Of a stretch of DNA of 8,797 nucleotides, positions 1 through 7,164 are shown piece after piece. Made by a program: the position numbers and the translations under genes. Source of the stretch: DATGEP01 sp035310125 (GTDB lineage: Bacteria; Chloroflexota; Ktedonobacteria; Ktedonobacterales; JADMIN01); NCBI GenBank assembly GCA_035310125.1, contig DATGEP010000243.1, positions 1 to 8,797 of the forward strand, in the 5' to 3' direction. The notes beneath the pieces were generated by a model. The model made no database searches and was not told the DNA's origin. It worked only from the letters and a program-made list of their open reading frames with translations. Position 1 is the first letter of the stretch; every line of letters starts with the position of its first letter.

Positions 1-710
1 CCCGCGCCCCACCAGCACAAGCGCGGTGGGTGATGGGCGATTGATGGACCTCGAATGGTGGCGATCTACGCGTCCGCACTGAGCGCCGACAACAACGCCC
101 ACGATGAATCGGCCGTCCAGGTTTCCAGACGGCATATATTGGCGAAATGATCGACAAGCTCGAGTGTCGCCTGTCGCGCGCTGTCCGCGGTGGCGGCTAC
201 GGGTGGTTCCCAGGTTGAGTTGGACGGGGAACTGTTCGAGCCGAGCTGCGATAGGTCTGCACGTGGATGTGCCAGGAGCAGCCGAGTACGGAGGACGTCG
301 ACTTTCGGGCGCCACACGGCTGGCCGCGTTGACCCGGTGATGCACAGATTCACGAGATTTCTGAGTGGGCATAAGCACGACAAGCTACTTCGGTCCAACC
401 GTGACGCGATAGCCGACACGGCAGCGCGGATGTACTGAAAGGGACGCTGATCCTTCGTTTGGCCTACATGCTTCTGGCCACTGCGCCCGCGACCGCGTGA
501 TGGGAACACGCCTCGCGATACATACTTCCTGGGATGCTGGGCCGTCTCACAGGGTGTACGCTCGGGGCAGCCCGGACTGACGGGCTGTCTCGAATTCTGC
601 AATGGAAAGAAGCGACCGTCACCGGTATCCGCAAAGGGGTTCTGACCTTCTCACTGCAGTTAGTCGCGAGGAAGTGCCCGGACAAATCAGGCAGGAAGTG
701 TGGCAGCCAA
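1..710. other. Leader region without a convincing gene
   Basis: I see no gene with a recognisable family here. Long open frames exist on both strands, but they are rich in Arg, Pro and Ser and read like shadow frames of GC-rich DNA. A short frame at 55-150 on the + strand (31 codons, ATG start, TGA stop) and the C-terminal part of a minus-strand frame ending at 66 look slightly more protein-like, and one of them could be a remnant of an upstream gene. I found no clear -35/-10 promoter pair. The promoter of the four-gene operon starting at 711 should lie in this stretch, but I cannot place it. Confidence 0.5.
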
Positions 711-1820
711 ATGGACATGACCGAAGGGCGCTGCAGCCGTAGGCGATTCCTGGACGACGCGGCGAGATGGACCATGTCGGCGGCCGGCATCCTGGCGGTG
801 GCCGGGTGTGAGAGGTCGCGATCGGGTCCGGTCGCTGCAAGCGCTGACCTCGAGACGACGCGGCTCAGGGTGGTCCAGACGCCGAGCATGTGCCAGTCCC
901 CGCAGTACGTCGCCCAGGACCTGCTCCGCGGCGAAGGATTCACCGACCTGCAGTACATCAAGAAGCCGGGCCCCAAATGGAACGGACTCGCCGTGGCGTT
1001 TGGAGAGGCCGACATCAGCATGCACTTCGCCGGCCCACTCATCCTCCAGATTGAAGCCGGCGATCCAGTCGTCATCCTGGCAGGCGCCCACATCGGCTGC
1101 TTCGAGCTGTTTGGGACGGACCGAGTCCAGGCGATTCGGGACCTGAAGGGGAAGATGGTGGCCATTCCTGAGCTGGGCGCGCCCGGACACGTCTTCCTCG
1201 CCAGCATGTTGGCCCATGTCGGGCTCGATCCCGGGTCCGACGTCAGCTGGGCAATACACGAACCTGCCGAGGCGATACAGCTCCTCGCGGACGGGCGGGT
1301 GGATGCGTATCTGGGCTTTCCGCCAGACCCGCAGGAGATGCGCGCCAGGCGGATTGGTCATGTGGTCGTCAACAGCATGATCGATCGACCGTGGTCCCAG
1401 TACTTCTGTTGCATGGTGGTCGCCAACCGCGAATTCGTGGCACGCCATCCAGTGGCCACCACGCGAGCACTGCGCGCGATCCTCAACGGCATCGATCTGT
1501 CCGGCCGCGAGCCGGAGGCGGCGGTTCGCTTTCTGGTGGACAAGGGGTACACGGACCAGTACAACTACACTCTCGAGGCGGTCAGGACGATCCACTCAGG
1601 CGGCTGGCGCGTCGACTACGACCCGGAGGATACGCTGCGGTACTACGCGCTGCGTCTGCGGGAGGCGGGGATGATCAGGAGCAGCCCTGACAAGATCATC
1701 GCCCGGGGTACTGACTGGCGCTTCCTCACCGAGGTCAGGCGTGACCGTTCGGCGACGGCGAGCGCCGCGTTTTGCTCCATCCACCGGGTCGCCTCCTCGC
1801 CGAGTTCGAGCGAGGGTTGA
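711..1820 (+). CDS. Tat-exported solute-binding lipoprotein, NMT1/SsuA-like
   Basis: This 369-residue protein resembles the NrtA/SsuA/NMT1 class of periplasmic ABC substrate-binding proteins. The chosen ATG gives a clean N-terminus: twin-arginine motif SRRRFLD at residues 9-15, a hydrophobic stretch, then lipobox VAGC with Cys33 as the lipidation site. An in-frame ATG at 534 would bury this signal. The mature part has family-like segments: the DLKGK strand-turn near 143-147, a HVFLASML helix, a DGRVDAYLGFPP segment, and RPWSQYFCC in the second lobe. The usual end of such proteins seems to fall near DWRFL (about residue 340). The last 25 or so residues are Ser/Ala-rich and unlike the family. 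No permease or ATPase gene follows; a histidine kinase starts 38 bp downstream, which suggests a sensing role. The ligand is unknown. Small organic or sulfonate-, nitrate- or pyrimidine-like compounds are typical of the class. Confidence 0.85.
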   Translation: MDMTEGRCSRRRFLDDAARWTMSAAGILAVAGCERSRSGPVAASADLETTRLRVVQTPSMCQSPQYVAQDLLRGEGFTDLQYIKKPGPKWNGLAVAFGEADISMHFAGPLILQIEAGDPVVILAGAHIGCFELFGTDRVQAIRDLKGKMVAIPELGAPGHVFLASMLAHVGLDPGSDVSWAIHEPAEAIQLLADGRVDAYLGFPPDPQEMRARRIGHVVVNSMIDRPWSQYFCCMVVANREFVARHPVATTRALRAILNGIDLSGREPEAAVRFLVDKGYTDQYNYTLEAVRTIHSGGWRVDYDPEDTLRYYALRLREAGMIRSSPDKIIARGTDWRFLTEVRRDRSATASAAFCSIHRVASSPSSSEG

Positions 1821-1843
1821 CACAGCGACGGCGACCGATCGGC

Positions 1844-1850
1844 GGTGAGC
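1844..1850 (+). promoter_or_regulatory. Likely ribosome binding site of the histidine kinase
   Basis: GGTGAGC lies 8 bases before the ATG at 1859. It favours that start over the in-frame ATG at 1772, which would overlap the preceding gene and add a non-family N-terminal tail. Confidence 0.5.
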
Positions 1851-1858
1851 CAGTGATC

Positions 1859-3394
1859 ATGAGGAACCGGCTGATCCGAATGATCGCACAGGTGCCGGCC
1901 AGCGTGCGCGTCAAGCTCCTCACAGCTTTCCTGGCTATGGTGCTGCTGCTGATCGCGCTCGGTGCAATGGGCCTCACCCTGCTCAACGAGGCGCACGGCC
2001 GCGCGGAAGAGTTGGTGAATCTCCAGCGGAAGATTGCCGCCTATCGCCAACTCCAGAACGACACCACCACTCAGCTCTACAGCGTGGCCTCAGCGCTGCT
2101 GGTGCCGGACGAGCCGACGCTGGCCGCCACACTCCGTCAGCTCAGCCAGTTCGGCTACGACTTCGACCACCTCCAGTTTGTCGCGCGCGATGAGGTGGAC
2201 CTGCTTGGCCAGGTTCAGGAGACCTACGATCAGTTTCGCCAGGTAGTGACCCAGGCGGTCGCGCTGATGCGCGCAGGCAGCGTCGGGGACGCGCGCGAGC
2301 TACAGGTTAGCCAGGCGGGCCCTCTCGCCGATCGCCTCCAACGTTTGACCGACCAGCTCGTCAACAAGGCCGAGGCCGATATGGTGGCCAGCGTCGAGGC
2401 GAGTCGAACAGCCTATGAGACTTCCCGTCTGGTCGTCGTCGGCTTCGCAGCGGCCAGCATTGCCCTGGCGCTGGTGCTCGGGTATGCGATTTCCTGGTCG
2501 CTCATCGGCCCCGTCAGGCAGATCGAGGAGCGTCTGTCTGAGATCGCCGCCGGCGACTTTTCGCACGGGGTCGAGGTGCCGAACAGAGACGAGTTGGGTG
2601 CGCTCGCGGCCCACCTGAACGGCATGAGCGAGGAGCTGGGGCGGTTATACAGACAGCATGAGATGGCCAACCGCCACAAATCCGAGTTTCTGGCGAGCAT
2701 GTCCCATGAGCTCCGCACGCCGCTCAACGCCATCATCGGGTTCTCCCAGGTGTTGCAAGAGCAGCTATTCGGCGAGCTCAACGCCCGGCAACAGCGGTAC
2801 CTGCAGCACATCGCCGGGTCCGGCCGTCACCTGCTGGCGCTGATCAACGACATCCTCGACCTGTCGAAGGTTGAGGCTGGGCGAATGGAGCTCGACCTTC
2901 GACCGGTCTCGCTGGGTGAGGTGCTGGAGAACGGCGTGACGATGCTGCGTGATCGGGCAATCCGCCACAGCATCGACCTGAACCTCGAGGTGGAACCTGG
3001 AATCGCCTGCGTTGTCGCCGACGAGCGTAAGGTCCAGCAGATTGTGTTCAATCTGCTGTCTAACGCAGTGAAATTTACCCCCGACGGCGGACGTGTAGAC
3101 GTGATGCTCCATGCGGGGTCCCCGGGCCCGGTGCAGATCTCCGTCCGTGACACTGGTCCAGGGATCGCCCCGGAAGACCAGGAGCGGATCTTCGAGGAGT
3201 TCGTACAAGTCGGTCGACCAGCCACGACGGCCCAGGAGGGAACCGGGCTGGGACTGTCATTGGTGAAGAAGTTAGTCGAGCTTCATGACGGTCGAATCTG
3301 GGTGGAGAGCCAGCCCGGAGCCGGCAGTACGTTCAGCTTTACTCTGTCCCCCGTCCACGTCGCGCGCACGCATGCCGCTGCAGATGGCCGGTGA
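1859..3394 (+). CDS. Membrane sensor histidine kinase (4HB-like sensor, HAMP, HisKA, HATPase_c)
   Basis: A 511-residue transmembrane sensor kinase that should autophosphorylate on His and pass the phosphate to a receiver. Order of parts: TM1 about 20-42; an extracytoplasmic, mostly helical sensor about 43-190, without recognised ligand residues; TM2 about 191-213; HAMP about 213-265; HisKA with SHELRTPLNAI and phospho-acceptor His283; and HATPase_c with the N box NLLSNAVKFT (398-407), G1 box DTGPGI (431-436), F box near 445-448 and G2 box GTGLGL (461-466). All catalytic boxes are intact. There is no C-terminal receiver, so it is a classical rather than hybrid kinase. It sits 38 bp after the binding-protein gene and overlaps the next receiver gene by 11 bp or more, which implies co-translation. 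I infer that the binding protein delivers a ligand to the periplasmic domain. Confidence 0.93.
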   Translation: MRNRLIRMIAQVPASVRVKLLTAFLAMVLLLIALGAMGLTLLNEAHGRAEELVNLQRKIAAYRQLQNDTTTQLYSVASALLVPDEPTLAATLRQLSQFGYDFDHLQFVARDEVDLLGQVQETYDQFRQVVTQAVALMRAGSVGDARELQVSQAGPLADRLQRLTDQLVNKAEADMVASVEASRTAYETSRLVVVGFAAASIALALVLGYAISWSLIGPVRQIEERLSEIAAGDFSHGVEVPNRDELGALAAHLNGMSEELGRLYRQHEMANRHKSEFLASMSHELRTPLNAIIGFSQVLQEQLFGELNARQQRYLQHIAGSGRHLLALINDILDLSKVEAGRMELDLRPVSLGEVLENGVTMLRDRAIRHSIDLNLEVEPGIACVVADERKVQQIVFNLLSNAVKFTPDGGRVDVMLHAGSPGPVQISVRDTGPGIAPEDQERIFEEFVQVGRPATTAQEGTGLGLSLVKKLVELHDGRIWVESQPGAGSTFSFTLSPVHVARTHAAADGR

Positions 3395-3761
3395 ACTGAT
3401 CCTGATCGTCGAAGACAACGACCTGAACCTCGAGCTCGTGCGCGATCTTTTACAGGTCTCGGGTTACCGCACGCTTGAGGCGGTGAACGCGACGGATGGC
3501 GTCGCCCTGGCTGCCGCCCACCACCCCGACCTGATCCTGATGGACGTGCAACTCCCCGACAGTGGTGGAGTCGCCGCCCTGCATCACCTGCGAGCGCAGC
3601 CGGACCTCGTCTTCACAACGGTGGTCGCACTCACGGCCTTTGCGATGCGGGATGATCGAGAGCGGCTCCTTGCCGCCGGATTTGACGGGTATATGTCGAA
3701 GCCGATCGAGATCCGGATGTTTCTCGAACAGGTTCAGCAGTTCTGCAGGCAGAGGAAATAG
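3384..3761 (+). CDS. Single-domain response regulator, DivK/CheY-like
   Basis: About 125 residues forming one receiver domain without an output domain. Visible landmarks are the acidic pair E10/D11 in LIVEDN, phospho-acceptor Asp54 in LILMDVQLP, Thr84 in ALTAFAM, and Lys106 in MSKPIE. The VEDN start, the LTAFAM segment and the SKPI end resemble DivK and PleD-type receivers. The ATG at 3384 gives the most family-like N-terminus; an in-frame ATG at 3372 would add four residues. Neither has a strong Shine-Dalgarno. Both starts lie inside the end of the kinase gene, so translation is probably coupled. It is likely a phosphate acceptor for the kinase, either a shuttle, a sink or an allosteric partner. 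Its stop abuts the GTG start of the next regulator. Confidence 0.9.
   Translation: MAGELILIVEDNDLNLELVRDLLQVSGYRTLEAVNATDGVALAAAHHPDLILMDVQLPDSGGVAALHHLRAQPDLVFTTVVALTAFAMRDDRERLLAAGFDGYMSKPIEIRMFLEQVQQFCRQRK
3751..3758 (+). promoter_or_regulatory. Ribosome binding site deciding a GTG start
   Basis: AGAGGAAA ends 3 bases before the GTG at 3762 and lies within the last codons of the receiver gene. The stop TAG (3759-3761) is immediately followed by GTG. This supports the non-ATG start and tight translational coupling. Confidence 0.6.
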
Positions 3762-5159
3762 GTGGACCCTCCTGCAACGGTCCTGGTGGTCGATGACGCA
3801 CCCGCCAACTGCGAGATGCTGGAAGCAATCCTCGCGCCGCGCGGGTACACCGTCATCTGGGCAACCTCCGGGGAGGAAGCACTGGACAAGGTGACGAGCC
3901 ATCGGCCGGATCTGGTCCTGCTCGACGTCGTCATGCCCCGCCTGGACGGGTACCAGGTCTGTCGACGACTCCGGACTGACCCCGCGTCGAGCTTCTTGCC
4001 GGTGGTGATGATCACGGCCAGCGAACACCAGGAACGGGTACGCGCACTCGAGGCCGGAGCCGACGACTTCATCCAGAAACCTATCGATCAGGCCGAGTTG
4101 CTCGCCCGGGTCAAGTCATTGTTGCGCATCAAGAGCTACCACGACACCGTTCAGGCCCAGGCCGATGAGCTGGCCGCCTGGAATCGCGCCCTTGAACTTC
4201 GGGTACAGGATCAGGTCGCCGAGCTGGAACGACTTGGCCGCCTGCGACGATTCCTGGCGCCGCAGCTTGCCGAGCTGATCATCTCGGCTGAAGGAGAGTC
4301 GCTGCTCGAGAGCCACCGGCGCGAGATCACCGTGCTGTGCTGCGAGCTCGATGGGTTCACGGCTTTTGAAGAAACCACGGAGCCTGAAGCGGTAATGCAC
4401 GTGCTGCGTGAGTACTACGCCGCGGTTGGAAAACTGAGCTTCGCGTTCGAAGGGACGCTGGGACATTTCGCCGGCGGCGGGCTAACGGTCTTTTTCAATG
4501 ATCCATTGCCGTGCCCCAACCCGGCTTGCGAGGCCGTTAGGCTGGCAATCGCGATCGGCGAGCAGATGCGAGAGGTGCTCACTGGCTGGCGAAAACTTGG
4601 TCACGAGCTTGGCATCCGGATGGGAATCGATTTGGGCTATGCCACCCTGGGCACGATCGGCTTCGCACAGCGGTCCGACTACGGAGCGGTCGGCACCGTC
4701 GTGGATCTGGCAGCCCGACTGTGTGATGAGGCAAGCGATGGTCAGATCCTCGTCAGCCAGCGGGTGCATGCGGCGGCGGAGCACCTGGTGGATTCCACGT
4801 CGCTCGGAATGCTGGCGCTCCAGGGCTTCCGCAAACCAGTCGGTGCCTTCGCTATTGTGCGTGCGCGCGCGCGTGCCACGCCCAGTCCATTGGCCGGCAA
4901 CGAGCCAAGCCCGGCGAGTGTCACGTTTAGTCCGGGTACAAGTCCCCTCTCGGAGCGTGAGCACGAGGTTGTTGCCCTCCTCGCGCAGGGCTGTTCCAAC
5001 CGCGAGGTCGCCAACGCGCTGACCATTGCCGAGGCGACGGCTGTGCGGCATGTCGCCAACATCCTCAACAAGCTGGGCCTCAAGTCACGGGCACAGGTCG
5101 CCATCTGGGCGGTTGAGCGGGGCCTCGGGTCGCGGCACCGAGGCCAACAGCACCGCTGA
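3762..5159 (+). CDS. Response regulator: receiver, degenerate class III cyclase domain, LuxR-type HTH
   Basis: A 465-residue three-domain regulator starting at GTG. Residues 1-125 are a receiver with D11/D12, phospho-acceptor Asp55, Thr85 and Lys106. Residues about 128-160 look like a coiled linker. Residues about 185-365 match a class III adenylate/guanylate cyclase homology domain (ITVLCCELDGFTAF, HFAGGGLTVFFNDP, DYGAVGTVVDLAARLC). Catalytic positions are altered: Glu195 replaces the first metal Asp, Gly239 the second metal Asp (GGC where GAC is expected), and Asp315 the transition-state Asn. Asp306 and Arg319 remain. Residues about 394-455 form a GerE/LuxR helix-turn-helix (LSEREHEVVALLAQG, SNREVANAL, KLGLKSRAQ). 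I infer a phosphorylation-controlled transcription factor with a probably inactive cyclase fold in the middle. Last gene of the operon; its target genes are unknown. Confidence 0.9.
   Translation: MDPPATVLVVDDAPANCEMLEAILAPRGYTVIWATSGEEALDKVTSHRPDLVLLDVVMPRLDGYQVCRRLRTDPASSFLPVVMITASEHQERVRALEAGADDFIQKPIDQAELLARVKSLLRIKSYHDTVQAQADELAAWNRALELRVQDQVAELERLGRLRRFLAPQLAELIISAEGESLLESHRREITVLCCELDGFTAFEETTEPEAVMHVLREYYAAVGKLSFAFEGTLGHFAGGGLTVFFNDPLPCPNPACEAVRLAIAIGEQMREVLTGWRKLGHELGIRMGIDLGYATLGTIGFAQRSDYGAVGTVVDLAARLCDEASDGQILVSQRVHAAAEHLVDSTSLGMLALQGFRKPVGAFAIVRARARATPSPLAGNEPSPASVTFSPGTSPLSEREHEVVALLAQGCSNREVANALTIAEATAVRHVANILNKLGLKSRAQVAIWAVERGLGSRHRGQQHR
4856..4876 (+). repeat. Alternating purine-pyrimidine tract (GC-rich)
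   Basis: Twenty-one bases of strict pyrimidine/purine alternation, mostly GC dinucleotides, encode the Val-Arg-Ala-Arg-Ala-Arg-Ala stretch joining the cyclase-like and HTH domains. Such tracts can adopt Z-DNA and are prone to slippage. Here it may simply reflect a basic linker in GC-rich codons. Confidence 0.5.
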
Positions 5160-5304
5160 CGATCGGTCACCGACCACTACGCACTTTTGGCCATCGCGTT
5201 GACGGCCGACGATACGCACCACAATGGTGGTTTGTTGGGATGCGGTAGTTCCGACCAGCTCATAGGCTAGGTTCATCCTTCAACAACGAAGTGGATGTCG
5301 GCCA
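5160..5304. other. Intergenic spacer before the haloperoxidase operon
   Basis: A 145-bp gap that should carry the promoter of the downstream operon. A TTGACG hexamer (5199-5204) resembles a -35 box, but the hexamer 17 bases later (CAATGG) is a poor -10. A small inverted repeat ACCAC-4-GTGGT lies at 5218-5231 and could be an operator half-site pair. A short GGTC-ACC-GACC hairpin just after the preceding stop lacks a T-run and is a weak terminator candidate. Confidence 0.4.
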
Positions 5305-6705
5305 ATGCACCCCTCTATCAATCGACGCAGCCTGTTAAAACTCGCGGCGGCGGCAACGGCAACGTTCAGCGCAAGCAGCCTGCCAGCGCTCGCCCGCCCG
5401 GTGATCGCGAGTCCTCGCGTTTCACTGGAGGAGCCGGGCGCGGGCGCGTGGCGCACGTGGTTTCTGCATATGGGCAGCGACCTGCGACTACCGCCTCCAC
5501 CCGACAGCGTGGCGGAGCTGAGCGTTGTGCGCGGCATGCTCAGCAACGTCGACGAAGCCGCACGCGACCGCATTGCTTATTGGGACGCGGGTGCTCCGCC
5601 GTATCGCTGGAATGCGATGGCTACGGATATGTTCTTCCGCGGCGCATTCGGCTCGAGCAACTTCCCGCGCATCCAGGCATATCTGAATATGGCGATGCAC
5701 GACGCAACCGTCGCGGCGTGGGACTCGAAGTATGTATACGGGCGGGCTCGTCCGAGCCAACAGGATAGTTCGATCGCACCGCTTGTCGCGGTGCCGTCCA
5801 GCCCTGCATACCCAGCTGAGCACGCTGCTGCCGCAGGCGCGGCCTCAGAGGTGCTGGCGTACTTTGCACCGGCTGAGGGGGAGGCACTCCGCACTATGGC
5901 GGATGAGGCGTCCACGTCTCGAGTGCAAGCCGGAGTCCAGTACCCCAGCGATGTCGCCGCTGGTCTGGACATTGGTCGCGCAGTAGCGGAGCTGGCGATC
6001 AACGCGGCGAAAGCGGACAACTACGATACGGCGAAGTGGGACGGGGTTATCCCCGAGGGGCCCGGCCTGTGGAAGGGTCAAAATCCATCCGGAGCGGCCG
6101 ATCGTTTCTGGAAGCCCTTGATCGTGCCATCGGCCGATTACTTTCGCCCACCGCCACCACCGGCGTACGACTCGCCGGAGCGTGCGCGGGAGATCGACGC
6201 GGTCAAGAACTTCCCGCGCACTCCGGCAACGAACGGGATTGCCATTTGGGTTCAGTATCAGGTGCGTGGAAGCTCGAACTTCAACATAGTGGTCAATCGC
6301 GAACTGAGTCGCCGGGTGCTGGAGGAGCGCCTCGATTTCAGCCCGCTGCCCGCACGAATCTACGCGCTGATGCACGCCATTTTCCTGGATGCGTGGATCA
6401 CGACCCAGGATGCGAAGTTCACGTATTGGACCGCGCGACCGAGTATGTTCGATCCGTCCATTACGACGTTGTTTCCGAATCCGCCACATCCCTCGTACCC
6501 GTCGAACGCCTCGGCTCAGGCGACATCTCCATCTCTGGTTCTGGCCCACTTTTTCCCGCGCGACGCGGCGGCGCTCGTCAAACAAGCAAACGAGTATGCT
6601 GATGCACGATTGTGGGCCGGGATCCACTTCCCTGGTGATCTGGAAACCTCACAGCAGATGGGTGAGCAGTTAGCGGCGATGGCCCTCACCCACGATGGCG
6701 GCTAA
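5305..6705 (+). CDS. Tat-exported PAP2/vanadium-haloperoxidase-like protein with two repeats
   Basis: A 466-residue secreted protein. The N-terminus has NRRSLLK (residues 6-12), a hydrophobic Ala-rich stretch and a likely cleavage after LPALA (residue 30), i.e. a Tat signal, as expected for a cofactor-binding enzyme. Two PAP2/vanadium-haloperoxidase-like repeats follow. Repeat 1: K142-x6-R149-P150, then PAEH with His173, then SR(205-206)-x5-Gln212-x3-D216, where the family usually has His. Repeat 2: K371-x6-R378-P379, then PSNAS, where the PSGH His is Ala402, then AR(434-435)-x5-His441-x3-D445. Known relatives bind vanadate through the last His and use the PSGH His for acid-base chemistry; neither repeat has both. 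It could be a divergent halogenating or phosphatase enzyme or a non-catalytic relative. It heads an operon with two DoxX-like genes, the first 3 bp downstream. Confidence 0.83.
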   Translation: MHPSINRRSLLKLAAAATATFSASSLPALARPVIASPRVSLEEPGAGAWRTWFLHMGSDLRLPPPPDSVAELSVVRGMLSNVDEAARDRIAYWDAGAPPYRWNAMATDMFFRGAFGSSNFPRIQAYLNMAMHDATVAAWDSKYVYGRARPSQQDSSIAPLVAVPSSPAYPAEHAAAAGAASEVLAYFAPAEGEALRTMADEASTSRVQAGVQYPSDVAAGLDIGRAVAELAINAAKADNYDTAKWDGVIPEGPGLWKGQNPSGAADRFWKPLIVPSADYFRPPPPPAYDSPERAREIDAVKNFPRTPATNGIAIWVQYQVRGSSNFNIVVNRELSRRVLEERLDFSPLPARIYALMHAIFLDAWITTQDAKFTYWTARPSMFDPSITTLFPNPPHPSYPSNASAQATSPSLVLAHFFPRDAAALVKQANEYADARLWAGIHFPGDLETSQQMGEQLAAMALTHDGG

Positions 6706-6708
6706 CCA

Positions 6709-7164
6709 ATGCAACGGATAGAAATGGCTGGTCAGCCCGCGATTTCGACCAGGATGGAGCAGCTACCACGCACCGTTGGCGGTGTCGACGCTGGACTTCT
6801 GTACTGGATGTTTCGCGTGGCGTGTGCCGCCGAGTTCATCGGCCATGGCGCCTTTGGCATCATGACCAAGGCGGCCTGGGTGCCGTATTTCGGTGTGGTC
6901 GGCATTCCGCCCGACTTGGCGTGGAAGCTCATGCCAGTCATCGGGACGATCGACATCTCGATTGGGCTGCTGGTGGGCATCGTTCGACCGGCGCGGGTAA
7001 TCCTGCTCTACATGGCCGTATGGGGATTCCTGACCGCCACAATCCGGCCGATGGCCGGTGAACCCATCTGGGAGTTCGTCGAGCGCATCCCAAATTGGGC
7101 CATCCCGCTCGCGTTTCTGTGCCTGCGCGGACTTGGACGCTCGCGGCACGACTGGCTGTCCTGA
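6709..7164 (+). CDS. DoxX-like integral membrane protein, copy 1
   Basis: About 151 residues with roughly four hydrophobic segments (about 29-50, 73-93, 95-112 and 128-141), resembling the small DoxX-type membrane proteins. Marked motifs are GHGAFG at 45-50 in TM1, WVPYFGVVGI at 57-66, and RPMAGEPIWEFVER at 113-126 before the last segment. All three recur in the next gene. The ATG at 6709 comes 3 bp after the stop of the haloperoxidase-like gene. In-frame ATGs at 6724 and 6754 are possible starts, since the first 20 or so residues are polar and poorly patterned. DoxX-family proteins have been tied to quinone- or thiol-linked redox processes. The role here is unknown, but cotranscription with a secreted oxidase-like protein suggests a membrane partner. 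Confidence 0.75.
   Translation: MQRIEMAGQPAISTRMEQLPRTVGGVDAGLLYWMFRVACAAEFIGHGAFGIMTKAAWVPYFGVVGIPPDLAWKLMPVIGTIDISIGLLVGIVRPARVILLYMAVWGFLTATIRPMAGEPIWEFVERIPNWAIPLAFLCLRGLGRSRHDWLS

Noticed and set aside
152..169. Inverted repeat CGACA-8-TGTCG in the leader region
   Set aside because: Five-base arms with a GC-rich loop are expected by chance, and there is no adjacent promoter or gene start.
66..602. A 178-codon open frame on the minus strand upstream of the operon
   Set aside because: Mostly Arg/Ser/Pro-rich with no family features. Only its last 50 or so residues look mildly protein-like, which is not enough to call a gene.
687..1595. A 302-codon minus-strand frame opposite the binding-protein gene
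   Set aside because: It lies antisense to a recognisable signal peptide and binding-protein domain. His/Arg-rich composition is typical of a shadow frame in GC-rich DNA.
5845..6627. A 260-codon minus-strand frame opposite the haloperoxidase-like gene
   Set aside because: Rich in Arg with no domain, and fully antisense to a gene with clear motifs.
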